Positions 8,543 to 19,310 of a DNA stretch of 64,000 bases are shown piece by piece; positions within the stretch are counted from its first letter, which is position 1, and every line of letters begins with the position of its first letter. A program made the position numbers and the translations under genes. Location of the stretch: NCBI GenBank assembly GCA_963717945.1, contig CAVQXT010000003.1, positions 1,550,001 to 1,614,000 of the forward strand. Reading direction: 5' to 3'. The notes beneath the pieces were generated by a model. It did not search any database, was not told where the DNA came from, and was given only the letters and a program-made list of their open reading frames with translations. The stretch comes from FEN-299 sp963717945. Lineage in GTDB: Bacteria > Acidobacteriota > Vicinamibacteria > Vicinamibacterales > Fen-181.

Positions 8543-9166
8543 CTACCGGGTGCCGAGACTGCGGATGAGCGTCAGCATCATGTCGATGGCGACGGTGTTG
8601 TGGCCGCCGCGCGGGATGATGATGTCGGCGTACCGCTTGGTCGGCTCCACAAACTCCAGGTGCATCGGCTTGACGGTGTTCAGGTACTGATCGATCACCG
8701 AGTCCATCGTCCGGCCGCGCTCGGCCACGTCGCGCTGCAGCCGGCGGATGAACCGCGTGTCGTCGTCGGTGTCCACGAACACTTTCACGTCCATCAGGTC
8801 GCGCAGCGCCGCGTCGGCGAAGATGAGGATGCCTTCGACGATGACGATCTGCCTGGGCTGCACGGTCTCGGTCGTCTGCCGCCGCGCGTGGCGCGCGAAG
8901 TCGTAGGTGGGCACCTCGACGGGCCGGCCGGCGCGGAGGTCGGTGACGTGCCGGACGAGGAGATCGGTCTCGAGCGAGTCGGGGTGGTCGTAGTTGAGCG
9001 CCGCCCGCTCTTCGAGGCGGAGCTCCGGGTGGTCGTAGTAGTAGCGATCGTGCTCGAGCACGATCACGTGGTCGTTGCCCATGCTCTCGACGATGCGGCT
9101 GACCACCGTCGTCTTGCCGGAGCCCGACCCGCCCGCCACGCCAATCACCACCGGAACGCCGTTCAT
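8543..9166 (-). CDS. udk: Uridine kinase
   Basis: 207-residue P-loop kinase that phosphorylates uridine/cytidine in pyrimidine salvage. The Walker A motif GGSGSGKTT is at residues 9-17. Also present are EHDRYYYD, NYDHPDSLETDLL, VPTYDFARHAR and the acidic VEGILIF, all characteristic of Udk. The ATG at 9166 is preceded by GGAGG at ideal spacing; longer in-frame starts run into the repeat upstream and are rejected. It is convergent with the metallopeptidase gene, 11 bp apart. Confidence 0.93.
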   Translation of the reverse strand: MNGVPVVIGVAGGSGSGKTTVVSRIVESMGNDHVIVLEHDRYYYDHPELRLEERAALNYDHPDSLETDLLVRHVTDLRAGRPVEVPTYDFARHARRQTTETVQPRQIVIVEGILIFADAALRDLMDVKVFVDTDDDTRFIRRLQRDVAERGRTMDSVIDQYLNTVKPMHLEFVEPTKRYADIIIPRGGHNTVAIDMMLTLIRSLGTR

Positions 9167-9220
9167 GAAACCTCCAAATGCGGGCTCCAGAATACCAGAG
9201 CCCGCGGCTTGCGGCTCGCG

Positions 9221-9298
9221 GCGCACGGCTGAAGCCGTGCGCTATCTGGGAAGACGATACGCTGCATCGTCAGATAGCGCAGGGCTTCAGCCCTGCGC
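9221..9298. repeat. Paired TTCA/TGAA-loop hairpins
   Basis: Two hairpins face each other. The first has arms GCGCACGGC around TGAA (9221-9242); the second has arms GCGCAGGGC around TTCA (9277-9298). Between them GCGCTATCTG and CAGATAGCGC form an outer inverted repeat. The arms differ by a compensating G/C swap. The block separates udk from the thioredoxin-like gene, both on the minus strand. Confidence 0.9.
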
Positions 9299-9308
9299 GG
9301 TACGGCGC

Positions 9309-9953
9309 CTAGAACGAATCGATGATCGCGGCGTAGGTCGCGAACGGATAGGCCCCGTCCACGCGCCGGGTGTTGATGAAGAACGTGGGGGTCGCGCCCA
9401 CGCTGTACTGCTGCGTGCCCGCCTGCATGATGGCCAGCACGCCGCTCTGGAGCCCGGGCACCGCCAGGCAGGCGTCCACATCCGCGGAGCTCATGCCGAT
9501 CCCCGCGACGACGCTCTTGATGGCGCTTGTGTAGTTCGAGGCGTTCGCCCACACGGCCTGGGCCAGGAACAGCGCGTCGATGGCGGAGAAGAACTTGTCA
9601 CCCGAGCAGCGGGCGACCATGGCCGCCGTCAGCGACGGCGGGTCGAGCGGGTAGTCACGGTAGATGAACCGGACGCGCCCGGTATCGATGTACGTGCCCT
9701 TGATCTGCGGGAACGTCTGCGCCTGGAAATCCGCGCAGTGGGAACAGCCGAGCGAGGAGTACTCGATCATCGTCACCGGCGCGGTGGCGCTCCCGAGCGT
9801 CTTGTCCGCCAGCATTTCGGCCAGCGTCGGCAGCGGGTGGGTGCCCGTCGGCGCGACCGGCGACGACGAGGAGCAGCCCGTCGTCGCGAACGCGACGACG
9901 CCGGCCATGGCGGCGGCCGCGATCAGGCCGGCGAAGTGGTTGTTTCGTGCCAT
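9309..9953 (-). CDS. DsbA-like thioredoxin-fold lipoprotein
   Basis: 214 residues. A signal peptide ends in the lipobox-like FATTGC, so it is probably a lipoprotein facing the periplasm. After a Ser/Pro linker comes a thioredoxin-fold domain with the redox motif CSHC near residue 94 (SSLGCSHCADFQ), the RYYPLDPP-like strand seen here as YRDYPLDPP, and the cis-proline segment VGATPTFFIN near 186. This arrangement matches the DsbA/DSBA-like oxidoreductases of the BdbD/DsbG type that oxidise or isomerise exported thiols. Partner proteins are unknown. No strong ribosome binding site was seen at the ATG. Confidence 0.82.
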   Translation of the reverse strand: MARNNHFAGLIAAAAMAGVVAFATTGCSSSSPVAPTGTHPLPTLAEMLADKTLGSATAPVTMIEYSSLGCSHCADFQAQTFPQIKGTYIDTGRVRFIYRDYPLDPPSLTAAMVARCSGDKFFSAIDALFLAQAVWANASNYTSAIKSVVAGIGMSSADVDACLAVPGLQSGVLAIMQAGTQQYSVGATPTFFINTRRVDGAYPFATYAAIIDSF

Positions 9954-9960
9954 CGTTCGG

Positions 9961-10064
9961 GCTCACTCCAGGCTCCGGGCTTCGGGCCTCGGGCTTCGGG
10001 CCGTGTCACACGCGTCACGCGGTAATGGCCAAAAGCCGAAAGCCAAGAGCCAAAAGCCGTACTC
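9961..10064. repeat. Short word-repeat spacer
   Basis: The gap upstream of the DsbA-like gene consists of short repeated words: variants of GGGCTTCGGGCCTC, then AAAAGCCGAAAGCCAAGAGCC. No gene is visible. Similar word-repeat spacers lie at 11360-11497, 12490-12650 and 31735-31830. Confidence 0.6.
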
Positions 10065-10069
10065 CGGGT

Positions 10070-11344
10070 TTACGTCCGCGCGAGCGCGCGGGCCACGTCG
10101 AGCGTCGCGTCGACCTCTGCGGCGTTGTTGTAAATGTGGCACGACTGCCGGACCGCGGCGTCCCCCGACGCGCGCACCCGGATCTTCTTCCGCTCCCACA
10201 GCTCGTCCTGCAGCGCGCGACCGCTCACGCCGGCGACGCCCCACGTCGTGATGCCGGCCGCGAGGGCCGGGTTGACCGGCGTCACGATCGTCACGCCGGG
10301 GATCCGGCCGAGGCCGTCGCGCAGGCGCGAGCCGAGCGACCGGATGCGCGCCTCGATCCGGTCGCGCCCGATGCGATCCATGAAGTCGATGGCGGTCTCG
10401 AGGCCGCGCAGCAGGCTCTGGTTGAGCGTGCCGTACTGCTGCAGGCGGAACATGCCGTCGGCGTAGTTGTTCCACTGCGAGCTGGCGAGCGTCGCCCACA
10501 CGCGCGGCTGCGCGTCCTGGCGCAAGTAGAGGAACCCGTTCCCCTTGGGCGCCAGCAGCCACTTGTGCGGCGAGGAGAAGTACGCGTCGCAGCCGATGTC
10601 GCGGACGTTGACGTGCAGGTGGCCGACCGCCTGCGCGCCGTCGATGACCGAGAAGATCTGTCGTTCGCGCGCCATCGCCGACAGGCGCCCGACCGGCAGG
10701 ATGATGCCGTGGCCCGAGGTGATGTGCGGCACGGCGAGCACCCTGGTGCGCGGCGTGACCGCCGCCGTGAACGCCCGCACGATCTCGTCCGGGTCCTTCA
10801 CGCTGGCGGGCACCGGGACCTCGCGGACGACGACGCCGTGGCGCTTCTGGCGGACGTCCCAGCCGGACCGGCCGCCGGGGTGCTCCTTGTCGGTGATGAG
10901 CACCTCGTCGCCGGCCTTGAGGTCGAGGCCGTTTGCCACCAGGTTCATCGCCATGGTGGCGTTGGCCGTCAGGCCGATCTCCTCCATGGCGCAGTGGACG
11001 TACTCCGCGATCTTCAGGCGGAGCCCCTTCTCGGGCCGGTAGCCGGCGAGCCGCTCGGGGCGATCGGCGCTGAAATCCCACAGCGCCAGGCTCTCTTCGA
11101 CGTAGCGCAGGTGCTCGCTGACGGCGTCGACCACCACCCGCGGCGAGGCGCCGAGCGTGGCGGTGTTGAAGTACGCCTGGCCCTCGGGGATGAGGAACTG
11201 CCACCGGAGGTGATTCCAGTACGACTCGCCGTCGGACGGGAGTTCCTGGAACGCGGCCGCGGCGTTCCGCAGGCCGAGCGTCGAGGAGGCCGCCACGGCG
11301 GCGGGCACGGCGAGCAGCGACTTCACGCAGTCACGGCGGAGCAT
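10070..11344 (-). CDS. Exported class V aminotransferase-like PLP enzyme
   Basis: 424 residues from the ATG at 11344, which has GGAGG 5 bp upstream. The N-terminus MLRRDCVKSLLAVPAAVAASS looks like a Tat-type export signal (twin arginine, then a hydrophobic stretch). The rest is a fold-type I PLP enzyme of class V, close to isopenicillin-N epimerase/cysteine-desulfurase-like proteins: TANATMAMNLV binds the phosphate, DGAQAVGHL the pyridine nitrogen, and the Schiff-base lysine is in SSPHKWLLAPKG. The substrate is not predictable. An exported PLP enzyme is unusual; a second one is encoded at 42413. Confidence 0.82.
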   Translation of the reverse strand: MLRRDCVKSLLAVPAAVAASSTLGLRNAAAAFQELPSDGESYWNHLRWQFLIPEGQAYFNTATLGASPRVVVDAVSEHLRYVEESLALWDFSADRPERLAGYRPEKGLRLKIAEYVHCAMEEIGLTANATMAMNLVANGLDLKAGDEVLITDKEHPGGRSGWDVRQKRHGVVVREVPVPASVKDPDEIVRAFTAAVTPRTRVLAVPHITSGHGIILPVGRLSAMARERQIFSVIDGAQAVGHLHVNVRDIGCDAYFSSPHKWLLAPKGNGFLYLRQDAQPRVWATLASSQWNNYADGMFRLQQYGTLNQSLLRGLETAIDFMDRIGRDRIEARIRSLGSRLRDGLGRIPGVTIVTPVNPALAAGITTWGVAGVSGRALQDELWERKKIRVRASGDAAVRQSCHIYNNAAEVDATLDVARALART

Positions 11345-11497
11345 GGGAACCTCCACGACACAGGCTACAGGCTTCAGGCTACGGGCGGTGTCACAGGTGC
11401 TTCGCGGTCGGGCGCTCGATGGTCGCGGTGCAGCGTGCCAGTCGTGGTCCGGCCCGAAGCCCGATGCCTGCGGCCCGAAGCCATCTTGTTGCGGCGC
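11345..11497. repeat. Spacer with repeated words
   Basis: 153 bp between two minus-strand genes. It contains CAGGCTACAGGCTTCAGGCTAC near 11362-11382 and GGCCCGAAGCCCGATGCC/GGCCCGAAGCC near 11450. No gene or clear promoter was recognised. Confidence 0.5.
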
Positions 11498-12481
11498 CTA
11501 CGCCATCAGGCTGCAGATCGCCGCCACGTTGACGATGTCGTCCACGCTGCAGCCGCGGGAGAGGTCGCAGAAGGGCTTCTTCAGCCCCTGGACGATCGGC
11601 CCGACCGCTTCGGCCCCGCCGATGCGCTCGGTGAGCTTGTAGCCGATGTTCCCGGCGTTGAGGTCGGGGAACACCATGACGTTGGCCCGCCCGGCCACCG
11701 GCGATCCCTTGCACTTCCGCTCGCCGATCGCGGCGACCAGCGCGGCGTCGGCCTGCATCTCGCCGTCCACCATCAGGTCGGGCGCCTTCTCGCGGACGAT
11801 GGCCGTGGCCTTCTGCACCTTCTCGACCAGCGGGTGGGTCGCGCTGCCCTTGGTCGAGAACGACAGCATCGCCACGCGCGGCTCGAGGCCGGTCACCGCC
11901 TGGAAGTTCCTCGCCGAGCTGATGGCGATGTCGGCCAGCTGGGCCTCGTTCGGGTCGGGGTTGACGGCGCAGTCGGCGAAACAGAGCATGCGCCCGTCGG
12001 CGAGCACCATGATGAAGTAGCTGCTCACGATCGAGATGCCCGGGGCGACGCCGACCGTGTGGATCGCGGCCCGGATGACGTCGCCGGTGGACGAGACGTT
12101 GCCGCCGACGACGACCCTGGCCCGGCCCGTGTCGAGCATCAGCCCGGCGAAGTAGAGCGGCTGCCGCACCAGGCCGGCCGCCTGCTCGAGCGTCAGCCCC
12201 TTGGCCTTGCGCTTCTCGAACAGCAGGCCGGCGAACTCGTCGAGCCACGGGCTGGCGGCCGGGTCCACGATCTCGACGCCGGCGAGATCGATTCCCGCGC
12301 CGGAGGCGACCGTGCGGATGGCGGCCGCGGCGCCGACGAGCACGGGCTCGGCGATCCGCTGGTCGCGGAGCAGCCGGGCGGCCTTCAGGACGCGGGCGTC
12401 CTCGGCGTCGGGGAAGGCGACGGTGAAGCAGCGGTGCGCCGCGCTGGCGCGGACGGTGGTGATGAAGGCGTTTTCAGGCAT
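11498..12481 (-). CDS. pta: Phosphate acetyltransferase
   Basis: 327 residues, the compact PTA_PTB domain without the N-terminal DRTGG region of the E. coli form. It interconverts acetyl-CoA and acetyl phosphate. The family motifs GLVRQPLYFAGLMLD, VGVAPGISIVSSYFIMVL, DCAVNPDP and MLSFSTKGSATHP are present. It lies 174 bp downstream of ackA on the same strand, so the two probably form one unit for acetate formation or use. Confidence 0.93.
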   Translation of the reverse strand: MPENAFITTVRASAAHRCFTVAFPDAEDARVLKAARLLRDQRIAEPVLVGAAAAIRTVASGAGIDLAGVEIVDPAASPWLDEFAGLLFEKRKAKGLTLEQAAGLVRQPLYFAGLMLDTGRARVVVGGNVSSTGDVIRAAIHTVGVAPGISIVSSYFIMVLADGRMLCFADCAVNPDPNEAQLADIAISSARNFQAVTGLEPRVAMLSFSTKGSATHPLVEKVQKATAIVREKAPDLMVDGEMQADAALVAAIGERKCKGSPVAGRANVMVFPDLNAGNIGYKLTERIGGAEAVGPIVQGLKKPFCDLSRGCSVDDIVNVAAICSLMA

Positions 12482-12655
12482 AAGCGGTCAGTCGGATGAA
12501 AGTAGGCAGTAAGCAGTAGGCAGTAAGCAGTAAGCAGTCAGTGGCTAGTGGCTGGTACGTAGGCCGGGCCTTCAGGCCCGGCGCGTCGGCGGGGCCCCGA
12601 TCCCCGATCCCTGACCCCCGATCCCTGACCCCCGACCCCCGATCCCCGATTGCGC
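12482..12655. repeat. Word repeats and GTAG-hairpin between ackA and pta
   Basis: Three repeat types fill the gap: about six copies of GTAAGCAGTAGGCA-like words (12500-12550); a hairpin at 12563-12582 with arms GCCGGGCC, loop TTCA, directly preceded by GTAG (12559-12562) as in REP elements; and a run of CCCCGATCCCTGAC-like words (12598-12650). No gene. Confidence 0.75.
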
Positions 12656-13903
<1,248 letters not shown>

Positions 13904-13959
13904 GATCGCACCCTGAGGGGGCTGATGAGCTGACCCCTATTCTAATCGAATCGATCAGG

Positions 13960-16452
13960 TCAGGGGTGGAAGCGCACGGTGAAGCGGACCTGGCGCACCG
14001 GGGAGCTGTAGAAGGTCCCGAAATTGGGGGACGCGATGTTCCGCTGCACGTCCTCCGGCGAGAACGTGTTGAAGGCGTTGATGACGACGAACCCGAGCCA
14101 CGGCCGCAGGCGGCCGATACGGAAGCGGTGCTCGATCGACGCGTCGAGCGTCTTGCGGACCGGGAACCGCAGGCTGTTCCGCGCGCCGACGAAGTCGAGC
14201 TGCTCGTCCACGGCCGAGTACGGGTAGCCGGTCCGCACCTCGCCGGCCGCCTCGATCGTCCAGTAGTGCGGCAGCCGCAGCCGGGCCCGCGCCACGAAGC
14301 GGTCGGGCGTGTCGGTGTCGGTCGGGCCGTAGGCGTCGGGCCGGACGACGGGGTTGGCCGTCAGGTTCAGGAAGTACCCGTAGGCGTCGTTCAGGTTCGC
14401 CTGCGATGACGAGTGGGTGTAGGACAGGTCGAGGTCGAACACCGTCCCGCGCCGGAGATGGACGCCGACTTCCGTGTCGCGGTAGAGGGAGGTGCCGACC
14501 GAATCGAGCGCGATCACGCCCTGCGCGCCGACGCTCGAGGTGTTGAGCACCAGCTCGTGGCTGCCCCGGCGCTCGAGGTGGTTCGCGCGCAGCGACACCG
14601 ACGGCGTGAGCCGGTGCTCGTAGCCGATGTTCCACGTCGAGCTGCGCGAGGTCTGCGGGCTGGCGGCGAGCGCGTGGGTGTACACGACGGGCGTGCCGAC
14701 GACCGTCGTGCCGTCCGGGCCGTAGGCGGTCTCGGTCAGGTCCGACAGCCGGCCGAACTCGCCGGCCATCAGCGGCGTGCGTTCGTAGAAGAGCCCCCAG
14801 CCGCCGCGGATGGTCGCGTTCCGGTTCTTGTCGAGCGCCAGGGCGGCGCCGACGCGGGGGATGACATTGAACCGGCCGAAGACCCCGTCGCGCTCCAGGC
14901 GCACGCCGTATTCGAGGATCAGCCCGCTGACGACGTGCCAGCGGTCCTGCAGGAAGAGCCCCGCGCCGGTGGCCGTCAACCCTCCGGCGGCCGGCCCGCC
15001 GACCAGCCGGCGCGTCAGCGTCCCGTCTTCGCGCAGGATGTCGATCGGCCGCATCTGCAGCTGGCCGTCGAAGCTGGCATACAGGACGTCCAGGCCCCCC
15101 TTGATCAGATGGCCGCCCCCGCGGCTGCTGACGAATCCCGACACCGCCGCGCTCGCCTCCAGGGCCTGCGAGGAGCGCGTCTGATTGGTGTAGTAGATGC
15201 CCCCGTTCTGCTCGGGGGCCAGGATCATCTCGGTCGCCGACCCGTGGCCGTCCACCGACGTGCCGTAGTGCGTGAAATGGACCAGCGTCTCGAGCACCAT
15301 CGAATGCGGCAGCTGCGCCGTGTCGGTCATGCCGGCGCGGTAGACGCGCTGCTTCAGGTCGGCCGTGACCTCCGGCGGGTTGAAGGTGCTGAGGTTGGCC
15401 CAGTCCGCGTTCTCGGGGGCCATCGTGAACGTGGCCGACAGCGTGTTCCTGGTGCTGACGACGTAGTCGAACCGCGTGTACGAGTTCAGGTTCTTCGTCG
15501 TCTTCCGCTCGTCCTGCGGCCGGCCCGCGACGTCGACCGACTCGTACCGCACCTGGAGGCTCTCGGCGACGAACAGCTTGTTGGGGATGACCGGCCCGCC
15601 GACCGCCACGTGCGGGGCCTCGGACCCGAGCCCGATGATGTGGAAGGGGTTCGAGCCGCGCTTGAGGATGAAGGCCGGGAAGAAGTCGTTGACCGTCGCC
15701 GACCACTTGTTCCCGCCGCTGCGCGTCGACACCACGATCACGCCGGTCGAGAACCCGCCGAACTCGACGGCGTACGGGTTCGCCATCACCTGGATGGAAT
15801 TCACCGCGTCGCCGGGCAGCTGGACCGGGCTGATGCCGGCCGCCGGGTCGAGCACCTGCGCCCCTTCGATCTGCAGGCCGATCTGATTCGGCCGCCCGCC
15901 CTTGATGGCCCACTCGCGCCCGTAGGCCGAGACGCTCGGCAGCCACCGCAGCTCGGCCGCCACGCTGCCCGAGCTCATCGCCGACTCGTTGATCTCCCGT
16001 CCGCTGATGCTCTCGGCCGGCGAGAGCGGCTTGGCGAGGTTCATCGACGTATCCGTGGTGGGCTTGACGTCAACCGACTGCTCGATCTCCAGCAGCTTGA
16101 TGTCCATGTCGACGGTGCGCGTGGCCCCTTCCGCGAGCTGCACCGGCTGTTCGCCCTTGTGGAACCCCTCGATGCTCGTCGTCAGCTTGTAGACGCCGGG
16201 CTTGGGCACCTCGAGCCGGTAGAGGCCGTTCTCGTCGGTGACCGTCTCCCCGACCGACTCGCCGGCGCTGCCGGTGAGCGTGACCACCACGCCGGGCAGC
16301 CGCAACTTGCCGTCGAGCGTGGTGATCGTGCCGGTCACCACCGCGGGCGGAGCCCCGGCCGCCGCGGCCAGCGCGGGAAGCGCGGGCAGCCATCCAAGGA
16401 GGAGGAACAGGCCAACGCTGAGGTATCGACAAGAGAGCCGCGCGCGTGTCAT
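13960..16452 (-). CDS. TonB-dependent receptor-like outer-membrane protein
   Basis: 830 residues from the ATG at 16452; a start at 16494 is also open. After a signal peptide (LSVGLFLLLGWLPALPALAAA), residues about 30-120 form a carboxypeptidase-regulatory-like Ig domain (GTITTLDGKLRLPGVVVTLTG, DENGLYRLEVPKPG). A plug-like domain follows (WAIKGGRPNQ, GVIVVSTRSGGNKW), then a beta-barrel rich in alternating aromatic strands and ending in VRFTVRFHP. This is the Oar/CarboxypepD_reg type common in Acidobacteriota. The ligand is unknown. No TonB box was recognised. Confidence 0.85.
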   Translation of the reverse strand: MTRARLSCRYLSVGLFLLLGWLPALPALAAAAGAPPAVVTGTITTLDGKLRLPGVVVTLTGSAGESVGETVTDENGLYRLEVPKPGVYKLTTSIEGFHKGEQPVQLAEGATRTVDMDIKLLEIEQSVDVKPTTDTSMNLAKPLSPAESISGREINESAMSSGSVAAELRWLPSVSAYGREWAIKGGRPNQIGLQIEGAQVLDPAAGISPVQLPGDAVNSIQVMANPYAVEFGGFSTGVIVVSTRSGGNKWSATVNDFFPAFILKRGSNPFHIIGLGSEAPHVAVGGPVIPNKLFVAESLQVRYESVDVAGRPQDERKTTKNLNSYTRFDYVVSTRNTLSATFTMAPENADWANLSTFNPPEVTADLKQRVYRAGMTDTAQLPHSMVLETLVHFTHYGTSVDGHGSATEMILAPEQNGGIYYTNQTRSSQALEASAAVSGFVSSRGGGHLIKGGLDVLYASFDGQLQMRPIDILREDGTLTRRLVGGPAAGGLTATGAGLFLQDRWHVVSGLILEYGVRLERDGVFGRFNVIPRVGAALALDKNRNATIRGGWGLFYERTPLMAGEFGRLSDLTETAYGPDGTTVVGTPVVYTHALAASPQTSRSSTWNIGYEHRLTPSVSLRANHLERRGSHELVLNTSSVGAQGVIALDSVGTSLYRDTEVGVHLRRGTVFDLDLSYTHSSSQANLNDAYGYFLNLTANPVVRPDAYGPTDTDTPDRFVARARLRLPHYWTIEAAGEVRTGYPYSAVDEQLDFVGARNSLRFPVRKTLDASIEHRFRIGRLRPWLGFVVINAFNTFSPEDVQRNIASPNFGTFYSSPVRQVRFTVRFHP

Positions 16453-16526
16453 CAAATCGCCATGCCTCGTGACAACAATCTCCAATAGTAACATCGGCTC
16501 ATCTATCCTGGCGGACCAGTCGGCGT

Positions 16527-18122
16527 CTACGGCCGGCTCCGCTCGTAGATGACGACGCCGTCCACGCGGTCGCGCTCCCGGTAGTGGGTCCGGACGTAGG
16601 CGTCGAGGCGGGGGTAACGGGAGAGGGGGAACCGGTCATACCCGTTCCAGGCCGCCGGGGCCAGGTCCACCAGGAACCGCGGCTGCCGTCGATCGAGATC
16701 GTCGAACAGCATGTCCCACGCGGGCTGGACGACGTTTGGCGTCGGATCGGCCAGCCCGGTCTGGGCCAGCGTCCCCGGGCTGGTGCCCGTCAGGTAATCG
16801 CAGAACACGAAGCGGGTGCCGGCCGTGCGCCGGGCCAGGACGTAGAGCTCTATCGAATGTCCCCAGATGAAGACCGAGTCGTCCGGGGCGCTCACCTGGC
16901 GCAGCCGGGCGGCGACCTCCGCATACGGCGGTTTCGGGTCGAGACGGTCCATCACGGCCCCCTGCAGGACCGTCGAGACAGCCAGGGCCACCACGGCCGG
17001 CACGACGACCAGCAGCACCAGCACCGGCCGCAGGCGCCGGTACCGATCCCGGAACGCGAGCAGGGGACCCGCCGCCAGCAGGCACAACGCCGGCAGAACC
17101 AGGTGAAAGTAGTGTCCGAAGAATCGGCGTCCGGGGAGGAGCGCGATGATCGACGCGACCAGCCAGACGACGGCCAACGTGCGGGCAGTCAGCCGGGGCC
17201 GGCTCGCGCCGGCCAGCCCCAGCCGCCGCCAGCCGCGGGCCGTGTGCCAGACGCCGGCAACGCCGAAGGCGTAGGGCAGGAAGGCGGCGGTCGCGACGAG
17301 CGCCGTCCGCACGAGCCCCAGCCGCAGGGCTTCGAGCCCGCCGGGACCGGCGTCGATATAGATGAAGTTGTAGCGGAACCAGAACCACATGCCGTCGAGC
17401 CCGCCGTCCAGCCAGGCTCGCAGGACGTAGACCGCCGGCACGACGAGACAGCCCGCCACCGTGACCGCGAGGCCGGCCAGCGCCGACACGATGGTCCGCC
17501 GCCGCGACAGCGCCTCGAGCGCCAGCACGGCGCCGACGACGGCCAGGAACGTGGCGCCCTGGTACTTGAACACCACCGCCACGCCGGTCAGCACGCCGAC
17601 GCCGAACAGGGTCCGCCACCGCTGGCGACCGCCCCTCGAGAGGCCTCCGGCGAGCCAGGCGAACGCCACGGCCTGGGCCGAGAGCAGGAAGAGCTCGCCG
17701 TTGGCCGCCAGGGCGTCGAAGTCCGCCATCGTCGTCGAGAAGACGACGAGCAGCAGCGCCGTCACCCAGCCCGCCCTGGCGTCTCCCCACAGCCGGCCGG
17801 CGGCGCGCGCGAGCGCGAACGCCGTCAGCAGGACCGCGAGGACGACCAGCAGGTGGGCCAGTTGCGTGTCGTAGGGCCCGAGCAGCCGGAAACTGGCCAG
17901 GTAGACGTCGTAGATGGCCGGGGGTTTGTGGTCCACCGTGTCGCGATAGAGCACCGCGCCGCGCTGCATCGCCTCGGCGACGGCGGAGTAGGCGGCTTCG
18001 TCGCTCGAGAGCAGGGTGCGGCCGAACGTCGGCAGACGGAGCGCGAAGCCGGTCAGGAGCACCAGGCCGAGCACCAGGGCGTGAGCGTGTCGGGAGAGAA
18101 CCGTCCTCGGTAAAAAGGCCAC
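16527..18122 (-). CDS. GT39-like membrane glycosyltransferase
   Basis: 531 residues from a GTG, with about ten to eleven hydrophobic helices and a C-terminal soluble domain. The first loop has the acidic pair motif SSDEAAYSAVAEAM near residue 39 and DHKPPAIYD near 63, typical of the ArnT/PMT_2 family that moves sugars from polyprenyl-phosphate carriers to proteins or lipids outside the membrane. The C-terminal IWGHSIELYVLARR resembles the family's periplasmic region. It is divergent from the adjoining lipid island, so a lipid glycosylation role is possible but unproven. Confidence 0.82.
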   Translation of the reverse strand: MAFLPRTVLSRHAHALVLGLVLLTGFALRLPTFGRTLLSSDEAAYSAVAEAMQRGAVLYRDTVDHKPPAIYDVYLASFRLLGPYDTQLAHLLVVLAVLLTAFALARAAGRLWGDARAGWVTALLLVVFSTTMADFDALAANGELFLLSAQAVAFAWLAGGLSRGGRQRWRTLFGVGVLTGVAVVFKYQGATFLAVVGAVLALEALSRRRTIVSALAGLAVTVAGCLVVPAVYVLRAWLDGGLDGMWFWFRYNFIYIDAGPGGLEALRLGLVRTALVATAAFLPYAFGVAGVWHTARGWRRLGLAGASRPRLTARTLAVVWLVASIIALLPGRRFFGHYFHLVLPALCLLAAGPLLAFRDRYRRLRPVLVLLVVVPAVVALAVSTVLQGAVMDRLDPKPPYAEVAARLRQVSAPDDSVFIWGHSIELYVLARRTAGTRFVFCDYLTGTSPGTLAQTGLADPTPNVVQPAWDMLFDDLDRRQPRFLVDLAPAAWNGYDRFPLSRYPRLDAYVRTHYRERDRVDGVVIYERSRP

Positions 18123-18336
18123 CTGGCCGCACTATACCATGGCGTTTCCCGCCGCCGCGCCGCCGCGCCGACCGGACCCGGGCCGGCCTCCGGGGGCTCC
18201 TTTCGACGGAGTTTCGATCTAGGACATGATTTATTGAAGGGTCCGCGATATGATCGGCAGGTTGCGTTGCGGGCGGAGCCTCGTGTGGCCGAGGTGATTG
18301 GGGCGGCCCTGCCGCGCTCGCACGCGGCTGGAGGAT

Positions 18337-19227
18337 ATGTTGGGCATCTGGCACCTGGTTGGGGAGAGCGCGAAGCGGCTGATGACGGCCCGGCCGGGCT
18401 ACATCCTGCTGGCCCTGACGCTTTACATCGCCAGCGTGTTCATCGTCGGCGCCCGGTGGCGGGGCTTCGTCCGGTCGGTCGGGGGCGAGGTCGCGGTCTG
18501 GCGGGCGTCGCTGGCGACGCTCGGCGGGGTTGCCGTCAACAACCTGTTTCCGTCCGGCCGGCTCGGCGGGGAAGCGTGCCGCATCGCGCTCGTGCGCAAG
18601 CACGGCGTGGTGACGTGGCGGCAGGCGACCGTCTCGGCGGTGTGGGACCGGCTGTCGCAGGTGCCGGCCATCGTGATTCTCGTCGTCCTTGCGGTGATGG
18701 CGCTGAAGGACCTGGCGTCGAACCGGAACCAGTTGGTCGCGCTTGGGGCAGTGGTGGTGGGTTTGGCGGCCGCGGGGTTCGCCATCAGGCGGCTGCGGAG
18801 TTCGGAGCCGGCCGAAGGAGGATGGCGTCAGCACCTCGCTTTCCACCGGGAGAACCTGGGCGTCTTCGGCGTGGCGATCGGACTCTCCGGCCTGGTGTTC
18901 CTGCAGGACGCGCTGCGGATTGCGTGCGCGGCGCTCGCCTTCGGCGTGAGCCTGCCGCCGACCGAGCTCGCGGTGCTCTCGCTGGTGTCGCTCGTCGGCG
19001 GCCTGGCGCCGAGTATCGGCGGTCTCGGTCCGGTAGAAGGCGGCCTGGTGGCGGGCCTGATGGCGTTCGGCGTGGACCTGCCGACCGCGGCCGCGATCAC
19101 GGCCGCCGAGCGGCTGATCTCGTATGGTTTCAGCACCTCGGCCGGCTCGGCCGTGGTAGCCTTGCTTGGGGGACGATCACTCTGGAAGACGATTCGCCAG
19201 GCGGCGTGGTCGCCGGACCCGCTCTAG
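18337..19227 (+). CDS. LPG-synthase-TM/flippase-like membrane protein
   Basis: 296 residues with about seven hydrophobic segments, of the lysylphosphatidylglycerol synthase TM (UPF0104/YbhN-like) family. Supporting stretches are VNNLFPSGRLGGEACR near residues 67-82 and APSIGGLGPVEGGLVAGL near 225, the two conserved reentrant motifs of this family. The C-terminal aminoacyltransferase domain of MprF is absent, so it is more likely a lipid or polyprenyl-lipid translocase or regulator. ATG 18337 has GGAGG close upstream. It is the first plus-strand gene of the lipid island, 83 bp ahead of an acyl carrier protein. Confidence 0.75.
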   Translation: MLGIWHLVGESAKRLMTARPGYILLALTLYIASVFIVGARWRGFVRSVGGEVAVWRASLATLGGVAVNNLFPSGRLGGEACRIALVRKHGVVTWRQATVSAVWDRLSQVPAIVILVVLAVMALKDLASNRNQLVALGAVVVGLAAAGFAIRRLRSSEPAEGGWRQHLAFHRENLGVFGVAIGLSGLVFLQDALRIACAALAFGVSLPPTELAVLSLVSLVGGLAPSIGGLGPVEGGLVAGLMAFGVDLPTAAAITAAERLISYGFSTSAGSAVVALLGGRSLWKTIRQAAWSPDPL

Positions 19228-19310
19228 CGTCACCCGGCCGGCCGGCGGTCCGCCGGCCCGATACCTCGGGGAAGTCTGTGTTTTATTCTGGTGAGGGCAA
19301 TCATCTCGCG